64,000 bases of DNA from the NCBI GenBank assembly GCA_947069175.1, contig CAMTDV010000012.1, positions 38,968,341-39,032,340 of the forward strand, in the 5' to 3' direction. The notes under the pieces are model-generated. The model was not told where the DNA came from. It did not search any database and saw only the letters and a list, made by a program, of their open reading frames with translations. This document shows positions 24,036 to 35,243 of this stretch, piece after piece; positions within the stretch are counted from its first letter, which is position 1, and the number at the start of each line of letters is the position of its first letter. This DNA comes from Scalesia atractyloides (lineage: Eukaryota; Streptophyta; Magnoliopsida; Asterales; Asteraceae). Made by a program: the position numbers and the translations under genes.

Positions 24036-25726
24036 TGATGTATTGAATAATACATCCATTTATGTTGTAGAGTTTGTATGATTTTAGCGCGTTTTCGTTT
24101 CAGTTTGTCAAGAATGTATCTACTCTTAACCCAAACACGTTTTGCAGGTCTTGGTTCATGAAAACGGTTGGAAGGATGGGAAAACGAGCGAAAATGGTGA
24201 AAAGAACCGAGCCGGGACGTGAGTGGATCGGAAATGAGAAAACGAAACGCGAAACAGGAATTACAACCCGGTCGGGGAGCGCGACCATCACACCTCAACT
24301 CTCTCGCGGCCCGCGAGAGAGTAATAGTTATCATCCGAACTTCAACTCAGTCGCGCCCCGCGACCTAAAGGCTTCAACCCTCTCGCGGCCGGCGAGAGGG
24401 CCTTTTATCCAGAAAGTTTCGAAACCAGATTGAAAGTGGACTTGTTTGTTATAAAAAGTCTCATTATTGAAGTTAAACTCATATGGGAACAATCTTGGAC
24501 GAACTAGAGCTGATTAGAGGCACTTTTCTGGAGATTTGGAGCTTGAAGAAGAGGATCTAAGCTGCAAGGATTGTGTGGGTGATCAAGGGAGTTCAAGGTA
24601 GGAGTTTGTCACGGTTTTATCATACCAATCTTCATCTTTGATTTCCTTGTTTTGCTTGATCATGCTACCTTGTTATAAACTTTGTTTACTTTGCTTTTCA
24701 AACATGCTTTTAGGCTAGATCTTATTCAGTTGCCTAGGTTTTGGATGATGGATTTTATGAAACTTTGATTTGATTTAAGTTAATTTATGGTTTGAATGTT
24801 TAATTGGTAAAGGGCACAACTTTAATTATCTAGTTTAGAGTATTTGCATGATTTTGCTTGTTTTATGATTGTTTGATTGTTTTGCATGAACTTAGATGGA
24901 TGTCTTCCATAGAATAGGTTTATGTTACTTTTCGTGTTCTTAGGAATTCGTGAAGTTGTCGGTAAATTGGCCAATAAAACTGGGGAAACAATTGAGTAAA
25001 TTATGAAATCAAACTTGTCATTATACCTAACTTGTTTATTGAGAAATAACAATTAGTTTGTGAATTAATTTGGTAAATTGTTAGGTCAGGGTTTTAAGAA
25101 ATTCCCAAATCTAGTTTCCTTGTTATAATTAAATCAGTTAATCTAAACTAGAAATTGTAGTTAGTCTAGGTTAATTATTGAGAGGTAATTAATAATTAGA
25201 CACTTTACTGGTTTAAAAAGATAACTGAGAAGAAATCTTTAGGACCGGTAAACAAATAAAAAGGATAGGTTATTGTAGGTGTCTTCCTGAGAAGGGTTGA
25301 GGGTCCTGTTTGATAAACCTAGACTTTAATATGGTAAAATATTCAACCTGATTAATTATTATTAAATTGAAGGAGTAGTACCTAGGTAAGTAGTTCATTA
25401 TTTCTTGATAAAAATCCAAAACTTCCTAGAAGTTCATAGTTTGGTCATTCCAATTAAGTAGTTTTAGTTAAATTGATAATTTAGATTTATTAGCAACCCC
25501 CCCCCCCCTTAAAATATACATAGTGTGTAATGGAGTCTAAATTAGTAGTCATAGTAATTAGAGAGTCCTGTGGGTTCGATATTCCGGACTTGCTTAATGC
25601 TATTCTACAATTGATCGGTCCACTTGCCGGTTAGTAGTTTAGTATAGTTTAGGAGTCTAGAGTATAATTTGAGTCTAGAATTAGGATAATTTAAGTTGTT
25701 TTTCGTTAACTACTTTTAGAACATCA
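24036..25726 (+). repeat. C 3' LTR (1691 bp)
   Basis: Starts TGATGTATTGAATAATACAT and ends AGAACATCA. It carries the dyads CTCTCTCGCG GCC CGCGAGAGAG (24299-24321) and GTCGCG CCC CGCGAC near 24351, and TATAAAAAG at 24450. It differs from the 5' LTR by substitutions and small indels, for example a short insertion of TAGAATTAGGATAATT near 25675. Confidence 0.92.
24299..24321. promoter_or_regulatory. CGCG-N3-CGCG dyad in C 3' LTR
   Basis: Perfect 10-bp arms (CTCTCTCGCG / CGCGAGAGAG) separated by GCC. The 5' LTR keeps only a half of this site, so it has decayed there. Confidence 0.6.
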
Positions 25727-28385
25727 GTTCCCTTTAACACTCCCTAACACTTGGCATCACCTCCTTCAAGCTCCCTAACTATAAATAGGTGCATTAGTTC
25801 ACCACTTGAACTTGCACCTTTCTCATTCTTCACTCTATCTCCCTTCTATGGAAGTTCCCAACTGAAAGGAGCATCCAACTTAGTTCTATTTCATCCTAGG
25901 AATCACTTGTAAGTATTCCTTTCTCTTGCATTTTCATTTATAGGCTTTTATAGCCAAAAGTCAAGTGTTTTACGGAAAACGCCTTGACTTTCGGATAAGA
26001 CCATTATGGTCAAGCCATTGTTCGTAACGAACATGGCTAAGTGATCGTAATAAGTTAGGTGTTAATCCCTATTAAGGCACCTCCTAAAGATCACGTTTGC
26101 TAGACCAATTAATGGGTCAAAGTGTTAATATTAAAAAGTCAAACAAACCATTTTTCGGAAATATTATAATATGAGTTTATATATGTTATCATACATGTTT
26201 TGACACTTAAACAAGTTGGTAATAGTTATTAGAACATGTGAGAACATGTTCGGCTCATCAATTTAGTTCTAGGGTCGGTTCGCAACCGAAAGTCGCAAAG
26301 TTGACTTCTGCTTTGACTTTCGATTCTGATCCGATTTAGATTAGTTAGCTACTGATCTAAGGTTGCATTATGATCATAATATAATGTATCATAACACCAT
26401 AAGGTTATATTAAATGATCATAATCATAATCCAAGTTTATGCACAAGTTCCACTATTATGCCATTTTGACTAAAATGCCCCTTTTTCATAAAAGAAGGTT
26501 TTAAACGATAACTAACTTGAAAATGAGCTACCTACTGAGGTAATATCATAAGTAGGATTATTTGGGATATCAAGTCAGATTGTATACTGAGTTTACTTAC
26601 AAGTTCTTGTGTAATATCGATAAATGACGATAAAGTCCTTGTAGCTCATAAAATAGTTTTAATCATACTTTTTATATAAAATCTTTTACCTACTGATATG
26701 TTATATTAAATACCATATCTAAAATAATTAAACTTGATCTTGACATCAGTTTTTACTAAACTTCGCACAAAATCGTCATTTTACGACATAAACATCAGTT
26801 TTTACTAAACTTGTTACCTACTAATTTTAAAACTTATTTAAAATATTTTACAGTAGGTACATGATGTAAACTCAGAATCCCAAATGAATTATAAAACCAT
26901 GTGTAAAATGACCAAAATGCCCCTACGGTGCATAGTTTGCTCATAAATGATAAATTACACATATAATAAATATCTTACTGATATTATATCATAAATTAAT
27001 TATTTTTCCAGAAAACTTATGATTATAACATTATAATACATTAAAGTTCCTTAATACGGTATATAATTACGAAAACGCCCTTATGAGGCATAGTTTCATT
27101 TTAAAACCTTAACAGGCATATAAGTTGATATCTTACTGATATTACAACTTATTTAAAGTATAATGGCATATAGAACTTGTCCATGACTTATCCGGTTACC
27201 CGATATCGCTTACATGCGCACGGTTAAGTATACATAACTAGTTTACGGAAATTAACCGAAATGGGTTTAACCTTATCATTTTAGTCTCAAAATCCAGAAT
27301 GCTTATGGTTTACCCATATTATACAAGTCATAGTACATGTTGGGTTTAAACTACATTCTATCTGATCATCGTTTAATCTAGCGTAATATATGTTTTGATC
27401 CTGTACGTTAGTCGGTCTAAGTCTTTGACTTAAATTAAGACCATTAGCATTTTAATTGCTTAGCTTATGCCATAACCCAGACTAGAGCCTTCCGGTAAAT
27501 ACTATCTGCACTTAGTTCATTTTGGATACGACGGAGATATTAAATCTCGTATTTTTAAATCAAGACTAGCTTAGGTAAATGCTTTCGACTTATTTTCCCT
27601 ATACAGGCTTAGGTTACGGTAAATTATTCCGCATGGTCGGAAATGGGATCAATCGAATGTCGGACTATGGCTAGTAGATCCGCATATTCCGTTTTAATCA
27701 GTTTTGTTTGATAACTTAAACATCGCGGTTAACGACCGTGTCCTGGATATCCTCGGCTCATTACATTAGTTAATGGCCACGCCCAAAGTGCGAGGTGTAG
27801 GTATACACCTGACAAATGATCAAGCTAAATTATTTTTACCCACTAGTTAGGGATAACTCCTTTGTGGGTTCATAAGTGGTGTGTACGTTAATCATCTCGG
27901 TCTCTGTATTGGGCCTGGTATGTATGGACAAACATGTGAATCTGTTAACAAGGTTACAAGGCTGACTTTCCCAAGTTTAAGATTTTTCATGACCTGTGCA
28001 CTTAAAACCATTTTCAAATGTTTTCAAAATGAGTCAGTTGGGTGTATTTACCAACGAAAGCTGACGTACTTTCAAAACACTATGCTTGTAGGTACAATAC
28101 GAAATCGGCTCGAAGCTGCTCGGTAGTGATATAAGAGGATCTTGCAAATCCTTATATCTACCAAAGTCTATTATACACTTTTTGTATATTTTACGATCCA
28201 CTTGTGGATCTTATATTGCAAGTCGTTTGTATATTATTTTTCGTACGAACGTTTGGTTTGTAATAGTAATTTAACTCCAAGACTTCTGTTGTGTTGTGTT
28301 TAATTGACTATGATGGTATCAACTTACGTCACGATATTCCCCACCCGGGCCCATCGATGTTTGTTGTAAATATCAGGGTGTGACA
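25727..28385 (+). repeat. F 5' LTR, right part
   Basis: Resumes at TCCCTTTAACACTCCC and runs to GGGTGTGACA, matching 35971-38647. It carries the TATA box TATAAATAG at 25780-25788 and a C-rich leader. Long AT-rich stretches contain the repeated phrase AAAATGCCCC. Confidence 0.92.
25780..25788 (+). promoter_or_regulatory. TATA box of F 5' LTR
   Basis: TATAAATAG, conserved at 36018-36026 in the 3' LTR. In this copy the promoter is separated from its upstream repeats and dyad by the 13.3-kb insertion C. Confidence 0.65.
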
Positions 28386-28401
28386 GGTTAGTATCAGAGC
28401 C
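28386..28401 (+). other. Primer-binding site of F (initiator-Met tRNA type)
   Basis: GGTTAGTATCAGAGCC follows the LTR end directly; the standard site is TGGTATCAGAGC, here with a changed 5' part. Confidence 0.8.
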
Positions 28402-28560
28402 AACGTTTGAGAGAATTAAACACTAGCCTTCTTGTGTTTAATCTCAAACTTACACAAAAGCACATTCCTTAGACTTCCAAGTCTAGGCTTTGACCTAGGA
28501 TTACTCATCTCATTATTAAGTTATTAGTATTGTTTTTTATTTGATTTTTTTAACAGGAAA

Positions 28561-29607
28561 ATGCCGCTAAGAGTATGAGGAAGAGGAAAAGGTCCTATGA
28601 GGGGAGGACCATCTGGACATATCCCTTCACAACCCCATCACTCGAATCCTTATGAGGATTCGGGAAATTCCTGGCCACTAGAGCAACATTCACCTACTCA
28701 TACCCAAAACTTATACCACTCATATCATTCTCACTAATCACACCACTCTCATCATTCATATCATGATGAGTTTAACCCTAACCATTACTTCAACACACCC
28801 CCAGCTGATTAGAATCAGTTGGATCAACCCAACCCAATGGACGAGGACTCCGACCCGAAGATGTCGCCGTCGGGATCGCACGCGCATCCCATCGAAATAT
28901 CTAGCGGTTCAAACTTTTACGCCGGATCACCATATCAAGGTCCTAACGAATGGGACCAATATTGGAACCAATTCACTTTTGGTAACACTCCTCCCCATCA
29001 CTCCCAACACCTCCTGTACAAGAAGATGTTCATATGGAACCGGTGGAACAACCTCAGCCGCCACCTGAGCCACCAAGGAGGAAACAAGGAGCACGTATGT
29101 CGGTACGTGCAGGTCAATGGTCGGGTTTGCTGCCACCACTACCCAAAACCTACCCTACCATTCACGAGAACTCACAAATGGGTGGACCCTCCAATGCTTT
29201 ACCTATGGTGGAACCAACACCAGCACCAGTAGTTTAACCACCACCATCGGGTTTTAATAACCCTATCCCTACAAATCTGGATACATCTGGATATGAGCCT
29301 TTTAACCCATCTATACCGGAAATTACCAAGCACTATCGCATGACCCTTATATGCAAGAGGTCATTCATAACGCACTTTACCCGTCTCCTTTCCCACCTGC
29401 TTATCCACCTACTGGATATGCAAGTTATGGGTGCCATTATCCTGTTATGCCTCAACCACAACCACAACCTCCGCCGCCACTTGAGGCCATCAATGAGGCC
29501 TTGGAAGAATGAAAGAAACGCAATAACAAGCGGAGAAGACGGAGAAGAAGACGAATAAGTTCTTCAAGAAGCTCTCCAAGTTGGTTAAGGGAAAGAAGGA
29601 CGAGTGA
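28561..29607 (+). pseudogene. Extra ORF (ORF0) ahead of gag in element F
   Basis: A frame starts at the ATG at 28561 (MPLRV, stop, GRGKGPMRGGPSGHIP) and, with a few stops and one shift, runs to a TGA at 29605-29607. It is rich in histidine, proline and serine, contains PMDEDSDPKMSPSGSHAHPI, and ends with a strongly basic tail in which lysine/arginine runs precede KKLSKLVKGKKDE. I recognise no enzymatic domain. It precedes the real capsid gene by 1.4 kb, so it is a separate product or a leader part of gag. The basic tail suggests nucleic-acid binding (inference). About 348 codons if intact. Confidence 0.55.
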
Positions 29608-30977
29608 AGTCTCTTTTATTATTATATTTAGTCCAGGACATTGTAATTTCTTTAGTCCCTACGTGGACATTGTTATTTCTTTTAAGTCCTTGCATGGACA
29701 ATTTGTTTCATTTATTTATTTCTAGTATTGTAATTTCTTATTGTCATTTAATGAAATATTTTGAATTATATATATATATATATATACATACATTATCATC
29801 CTCTTCAAGCGAACATCTCGATTTTACTCGAAATTTATGTTCTGCTATATAATTCCAAAAAGGTCTTAATGGTTTTGATTAGCCAAGTGGCACAGAACAC
29901 ATTAATTAGCCAGCTTATAAATGATAGTTAAGGATGAATAGCCTTCTATCATGATAGTTAAGGATTATCCTTCTATCCAGAGGTGGTGGACTATGCTCAA
30001 GTCTCCAAGTCGTTAAGGTCAATGCGACCGTGACTATTAATCAACCATTAAGATACTCCTATGTTAACATTCAGGTAATGTTCATACTCCTGTTAGTGTG
30101 ACTTGAGGAACCACACTAACCGTCTAGGTGATGGACTACGTCCTAAAACCTATTATATAACCTATGTGATCAATATAATCCCGGCTAATATTATCAATGC
30201 GATGATAATAATTGACATCCATTATTGATGTAGTGCCTACGGGCCATAATTGACATCCATTACTGATGTAGTGCCTACGGGCCATGATTAAACATCCATT
30301 AGTGATGATTTGCCTTTGAGCAATATGATATTGTTAATTAAGATAATGACAGTTGTGGTTAATATAACCCTCTGTCCAAAATTATGTCCATTAGTGACAG
30401 GCCAATGTGCCGTATCTTTATGTCCATTAGTGACAGGCCAATGTGCCATATTTTTATGTCCATTAGTGACAGGCCTATGTGCCATATTTTATGTCCATTA
30501 GTGACAGGCCTACGTGCGATTATTTATGTCCATTAGTGATAGGCCTATGTGCCATATTTTATGTCCTTCAGTGACAGGCCTATGTGCTGAAATTTTATGT
30601 CCATTAGTGACAGGCCAATGCGCCGTATTTATATGTCCTTAGTGACAGGCCTATGAGCCATATTTTTAATGTCCTTCGTGACAAGCCTATGAGCTATATA
30701 TAATTGTCTAATGACAATGGCAGTTGTGACATTACGATCCACTGTCTAGTATATATATGGACTATGTCCAAATTGTAATTTGCCTTTGATGGTCCTTTTG
30801 AGACCTAGGCCAAATATAGATAACAATCATAGAAATGTTAAGCCTAAGAGTTGTGATTATATTCACACTAGTTTAATTAGGCAATGGATTTATATATCCA
30901 ATTTTTAAAGCCAATATGGTTATTAATACCATGGCTAAGTGAAGTTTAATTTGGTGTTTATAACCAAAGCTTCAAGA
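29608..30977 (+). other. Repeat-rich spacer between ORF0 and gag of F
   Basis: No protein. It contains a (TA)n run at 29769-29785, three ~39-bp units with GACATCCATTANTGATGTAG (30206-30340), and nine ~36-bp units (30383-30706) listed separately. Leaders of chromoviruses are usually much shorter than this. Confidence 0.6.
30383..30706 (+). repeat. Nine tandem ~36-bp units in F spacer
   Basis: Units share ATGTCCATTAGTGACAGGCC followed by a variable ATGTGCCATATTTT part; unit length 32-37. The last two units are degenerate. They lie in the internal region of the element, not in its LTR. Confidence 0.9.
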
Positions 30978-31899
30978 ATGGCTAACTCGGATGAGGCGCA
31001 AAGTAGACACCAAGATATTAACTCTAACAATGCTGAAAACATAGCCATTGATAATGATGATTTTCAAGCTCGCATAGATGCAGTTGTTGGAAAGGCCATG
31101 GAAAAGGCCATGGAGAAATTTAAGGAAGTGAGCGCTACTCGCTCCAAACCCTTATCAATTCCACCATCATTAGCTCGTAAGGAGAGCTTTGTTCACTCTT
31201 CAAATGCGAAGAGTGAACCAAAGAAATTAGAATTTAAAGATAGGTCCCATTCTTCTAAAGACAAATGTACTTACAAATACTTCGTCTCCTGTAAGCCCTG
31301 AGATTTCAATGGAGAAAAAGGAGCTGTAGAAACCTTGAGATGGCTTGATGAAATGGAGACAATAGTGGATATCAGCGTTTGTACTGATAAGGATGTGGTA
31401 AAGTATGTATCACAGTCCTTCAAGGGTGATGCCCTAATTTGGTGGAAGGCAATGGTCCAATCTACAGGTAAAGTACACATGTATAACTTAGGATGGTCTA
31501 AGTTTGTAGACCTAGTTAAAGAGACGTACTGCCCACCTCATGAGGTGGAGAAGATAGAGTCATACTTTCTGACTCTTACAATGAAAAATCTGGACTGTAG
31601 GAAGTATGTTTCTGACTTTAACTCTCTGTCTAGATTTGTTTCTTATTACCCCTGAACCCAAACGTATTGCGCGTTTCATTAATGGGTTAGCACCCGAGAT
31701 TAAGGGTATGGTAAAGGCTGCTCAGCCTAGTACCTATAGGTCTGCTGTTGAGCTATCCCTCTCTCTTACCTTAGACTTAGTGAGGCAGAAGTCAGTTAGG
31801 ACTGAGACTGACGGAAAAAGGAAACGGGAGGATGATAACTCCCAAAGGGTTCAAAAAGAAAGGAAATTTTGGGCTCAAGAAGAACCAGCACAGGTGTAA
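30978..31899 (+). pseudogene. gag: Gag of element F (broken)
   Basis: Start chosen at MANSDEAQSRHQD, followed by an acidic leader and a helical stretch (ARIDAVVGKAMEKAMEKFKE). The retrotransposon-gag capsid fold is clear downstream: FNGEKGAVETLRWLDEMETI, SFKGDALIWWKAMVQ, WSKFVDLVKETYCPPHEVEK and RIARFINGLAPEIKGMVKAA. A stop near 31301 and a frameshift near 31650 break it. The frame ends in a basic linker. The zinc-knuckle region follows. Confidence 0.85.
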
Positions 31900-32136
31900 C
31901 GATAGACCCCTGTGCAAGACCTGTAACCGCAGGCATTAGGGGCAATGCAATGCTGATCCACAAATTAAACCATGCGGTATCTATAAAAGAAAAGAGTTTA
32001 AGACCCTAGAATGCAAAAATCTTAAGGATACAGTCTGTTGTGGCTGTAATGAGAAGGGTATATTAAGCCTAATTGTCCTAAGAACCCCACAGGTAATGAT
32101 GCAAAGCCTGGAGAGGCTAAGAAAGGAGCCTTTCAA
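31900..32136 (+). pseudogene. gag: Zinc-knuckle region of F gag (broken)
   Basis: Reads in pieces CKTCNRRH, stop, GQCN (a CxxC-H-C half site), PCGIYKRKEFKTLEC, and VCCGCNEKG. Chromoviruses of this group normally end gag with knuckles of this type. Stops and a small deletion destroy the second one. Confidence 0.6.
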
Positions 32137-32592
32137 ATGAATGCTAGAGAGGCTGTTAATGACAACAACCTCATAACAGGTACATTGCTCATTAATGACA
32201 TATATGCTAGAGTACTTTTTGATTTGGGTGCCGATAAGTCTTTTCTAGACCATAAGTTTACCAAACTATTAAACTTACCCATAAGAACTCTAGACATAAT
32301 TTATGAGGTAGAACTTGCTAATGGAACTTTAGAAACCACATCTTCCATTCTTGATGGGTGTTCTATATCCATTAAGAATCATTCTATTCCTATCTCTCTT
32401 TTGCCAATGAAATTGGCGGGGTTCGATGTAGTCTTAGGCATGGATTGGTTATCTCATAACCAAGCCCGCATTGCTTGTGATAAGAAACTCATTGAAATTA
32501 TAACCCCATCTGGTGAAATGCTCACCATTCTTGGAGATTCACACTATGGATTGCCAGACAAGGTGTCGTTACTCAAGCATCAAGGTGTCTAA
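32137..32592 (+). pseudogene. pol: Protease of element F
   Basis: A retroviral-type aspartic protease that would cut the polyprotein. The frame begins MNAREAVNDNNLITGTLLIN, with the active-site region RVLFDLGADKSFLDHKF. The catalytic triad DSG is DLG here; the codon TTG could arise from TCG by one CpG transition. The second half AGFDVVLGMDWLSHNQARI is intact. The frame is open for 151 codons, then ends in a stop before reverse transcriptase. Confidence 0.85.
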
Positions 32593-33990
32593 GAAGAGGT
32601 TGTGTCATTTACCTGGCACAAGTAACTATTGACGAGCCTAAGCCAAATATTGAAGACCTTCCAGATATCTCATAATATTCCAATGTCTTTCCTGAAGAAT
32701 TACCAGGTCTACCTCCAGATAGACAAGTGGAGTTTAGGATTGACATCCTACCAGGATCAGCACCTGTTGCTAGAGCTCCATATCGGTTAGCACCAACAGA
32801 AATGAAGGAATTAAGAGTGCAATTAGATGAACTTTTAGAGAAAGGCTTTATTCAGTCTAGTTCCTCACCTTGGGGAGCTCCTAATCTTTTTGTTAAGAAA
32901 AAGGACGGTTAAATGCGAATGTGCATTGATTACCATGAACTTAATAAGTTAACAATCAAGAACCATTATCCTCTGCCCAGGATTGATGATTTGTTCAATC
33001 AACTTCAAGGTGCTAGTTATTTCTCTAAGATCGATCTAAGATCAGGATATCATCAACTGAAGGTTAGATATGAGGATGTTCCTAAAACCGCATTTAGGAC
33101 CCGATATAGTCATTATGAATTCTTAGTGATGCCATTTGGGCTCACAAATGCACCTGCAGCATTCATGGATCTCATGAATAGAGTCTGCAAGCCGTATTTA
33201 GATAAATTTGTCATTGTCTTTATAGACGACATACCTATCTACTCTTGTAATCAGATTGATCACGAGAAACATCTTCGGTGCATCCTAGAATTGCTAAGAC
33301 AAGAGAAACTTTATGCTAAGTTCTGTAAGTGCGAATTTTGGCTTAGAGAAGTCCAATTTTTGGACATGTAGTAAGTGAGCGTGGTACCCAAGTAGAACCC
33401 GCTAAGATTGAAGCCATAATGAATTGGAAAGTACCCAAAACTCCATCGGAGATTTGTTGCTTCTTGGGATTGGCTGGTTACTATAGGAGGTTCATTGAGA
33501 ACTTTTCGAGGATAGCCACTCCTTTAACTACCTTGACCCGTAAGAATGTCAAGTTTGACTGCGGTCCAAAACAAAAAGAATCCTTCAAAATTCTAAAACA
33601 CAAGACCTTAGGGTATTGAGGATTTTGTTGTTTATTGTGATGCCTTGCACACTGGCATGTGATGTGTGCTAATGCAAAAAGGCAAAGTAATTGCTTATGC
33701 GTCACGACAATTAAAGGTGCTCGAAAGGAATTACACCACCCATGACTTGGAATTGGGTGCTGTTGTATTTGCACTTAAGTTACGGAGACATTACTTATAT
33801 GGCACGAAGTGTATTATATACACTAACCATAAAAGTCTCCAACATTTGTTCAATCAAAAGGATTTGAACATGTGACAACGCCGCTGGATGGAAACACTTA
33901 ATGATTATGATTGCAAAATTCGCTACCATCCAGGCAACGCAAATGTCGTTGCTGACGCCTTAAGTCGCAAGGAAAGGGTTTAGCCTATAA
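32593..33990 (+). pseudogene. pol: Reverse transcriptase and RNase H of element F
   Basis: RT blocks in order: ELRVQLDELLEKGFIQSSSS, KKKDG then a TAA stop where the family reads a residue before MRMCIDYHELN, YFSKIDLRSGYHQLKV, VMPFGLTNAPAAFMDLMNRV, and the catalytic FIDD at 33219-33230. The connection domain SEICCFLGLAGYYRRFIENF follows near 33448 after a stop. RNase H is seen as VIAYASRQLKVLERNYTTHD (33687 onward), DLELGAVVFAL and NVVADALSRKERV. Stops lie at 32912, near 33371, 33619 and 33875. Confidence 0.88.
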
Positions 33991-34025
33991 GGATTAACGC
34001 CAAGAGCATTGAGCTCAGAAATAGC

Positions 34026-35203
34026 TTGAATGAGAAGCTATTAGACATTCAAAGGCAAGCCCTATTAGAGGCTAATGTTCCTAATGAAGGATTAGGTGGA
34101 ACTGTTGATCAGTTAATACCTGGAAAAGATGGAATCCTTAAATTTAATGGAAGAATCTGGGTTCCAATCTTTGAAGGACTTAGAGATCTAATCATCCATG
34201 AAGCGCATAATTCAAGATACTCAGTTCACCCGGGTGGTGACAAAATGTATCAAGATTTGAAAAATAATTATTGGTGGATGGGTTTGAAGAAATCCATAGC
34301 CACTTATGTAGCTAAGTGTCTGACGTGTTAACAAGTTAAAGTCGAACATCAAAAACCGTCAGGACTTCTACAACAGCTTGATATTCCCACTTAGAAATGG
34401 GAAATGGTAACTATGGACTTGATTACCAAGTTACCTAAGACCAAACATGGTAATGACACGATTTGGGTCATTGTGGATAGGCTGACTATGTCAGCGCATT
34501 TCTTGCCAATTAAGGAAACGTATAATTCCGACAAATTGGCTAAGTTGTATGTGGACAAGATTGTGTCCCTACATGGTGTGGCTGGTATCTATTGTATCTG
34601 ATAGAGATACTAGAGATACCTCTCACTTTTGGAAAAGTTTTCAACAATCTTTAGGCACAAGATTAAACTTTAGTACGGCTTACCACTCGCAGACGGATGG
34701 ACAAAGTGAGCATACTATTCAAACCTTGGAAGATATACTTAGGGCATGTGTGATTGATTTAGGTGGAAGTTGGGATGACCACTTACCCCTAATAGAATTC
34801 TCCTATAATAATAGTTATCATACGAGCATCAAGGCTGCTCCTTTTGAGGCCTTGTATGGGAGAAAATGTTGAACACCCGTGTGTTGGGTAGAAGTTGGGG
34901 AAGCCCAACTATCAGGACCAGAGATTGTCCTGGAGACCACGGATAAGATTGTGCAAATCCGTGATAGACTCAAAGCTGCCCGTGATAGGCAGAAGAGCTA
35001 TGCTGACAAGAGGCGTAAACCTCTTAAGTTCCAAATAGGGGACTAAGTCATGCTAAAAGTATCACCTTGGAAAGGTGTAATGAGATTTAGAAGGAAGGGC
35101 AAGTCATGCTATAGTAAAGGTTAAGTGGGATGCCCTACGAGGCCCTAAGTATACATGGGAGGTTGAGTCCACTATGCGACAAAAGTACTCCCATCTTTTT
35201 TAA
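34026..35203 (+). pseudogene. pol: Integrase and chromodomain remnant of element F
   Basis: The zinc-binding part reads HNSRYSVHPGGDKMYQDLKN and CLTC. The catalytic core follows: VTMDLITKLPK, WVIVDRLTMSAHFLP, VSDRDTRDTSHFWKSFQQ and YHSQTDGQSEHTIQTLEDIL, with a frameshift near 34590. After WDDHLPLIEFSYNNSYHTSI and FEALYGRKC a stop occurs; the C-terminal domain continues to FQIGD (about 35042). A final piece, VKVKWDALRGPKYTWEVEST (about 35118-35177), is the end of a chromodomain. The chromodomain start is deleted. Chromodomains direct insertion toward certain chromatin in this clade (family knowledge). Confidence 0.85.
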
Positions 35204-35230
35204 TAAAATCTCTAGGTCAAGATTTCTTTT

Positions 35231-35243
35231 AAGGGGGTGAGGA
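35231..35243 (+). other. Polypurine tract of F
   Basis: AAGGGGGTGAGGA directly abuts the 3' LTR start TGTAACACC. Confidence 0.85.

Larger units (their letters stand above)
12461..25726 (+). mobile_element. Element C: full-length Athila-type Ty3 retrotransposon
   Basis: The 13.3-kb element sits in the 5' LTR of F. Both LTRs start TGATGTATTGAATAATACAT and end AGARCATCA. Flanks GCTCC (12456-12460) and GTTCC (25727-25731) form a TSD with one mismatch. Continuity of the interrupted F LTR is confirmed by the intact 3' LTR of F, where CTTGTAAGCTCC runs straight into TCTAACACTCCC. The primer-binding site is of the Asp-tRNA type usual for Athila. Order: gag, protease, RT, RNase H, integrase, then a separate ORF3. 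All frames are broken. Confidence 0.93.

Noticed and set aside
30383..30706. Regular repeats that might suggest a CRISPR array
   Set aside because: Units are head-to-tail with no unique spacers, sit inside a plant retrotransposon and have no cas genes.
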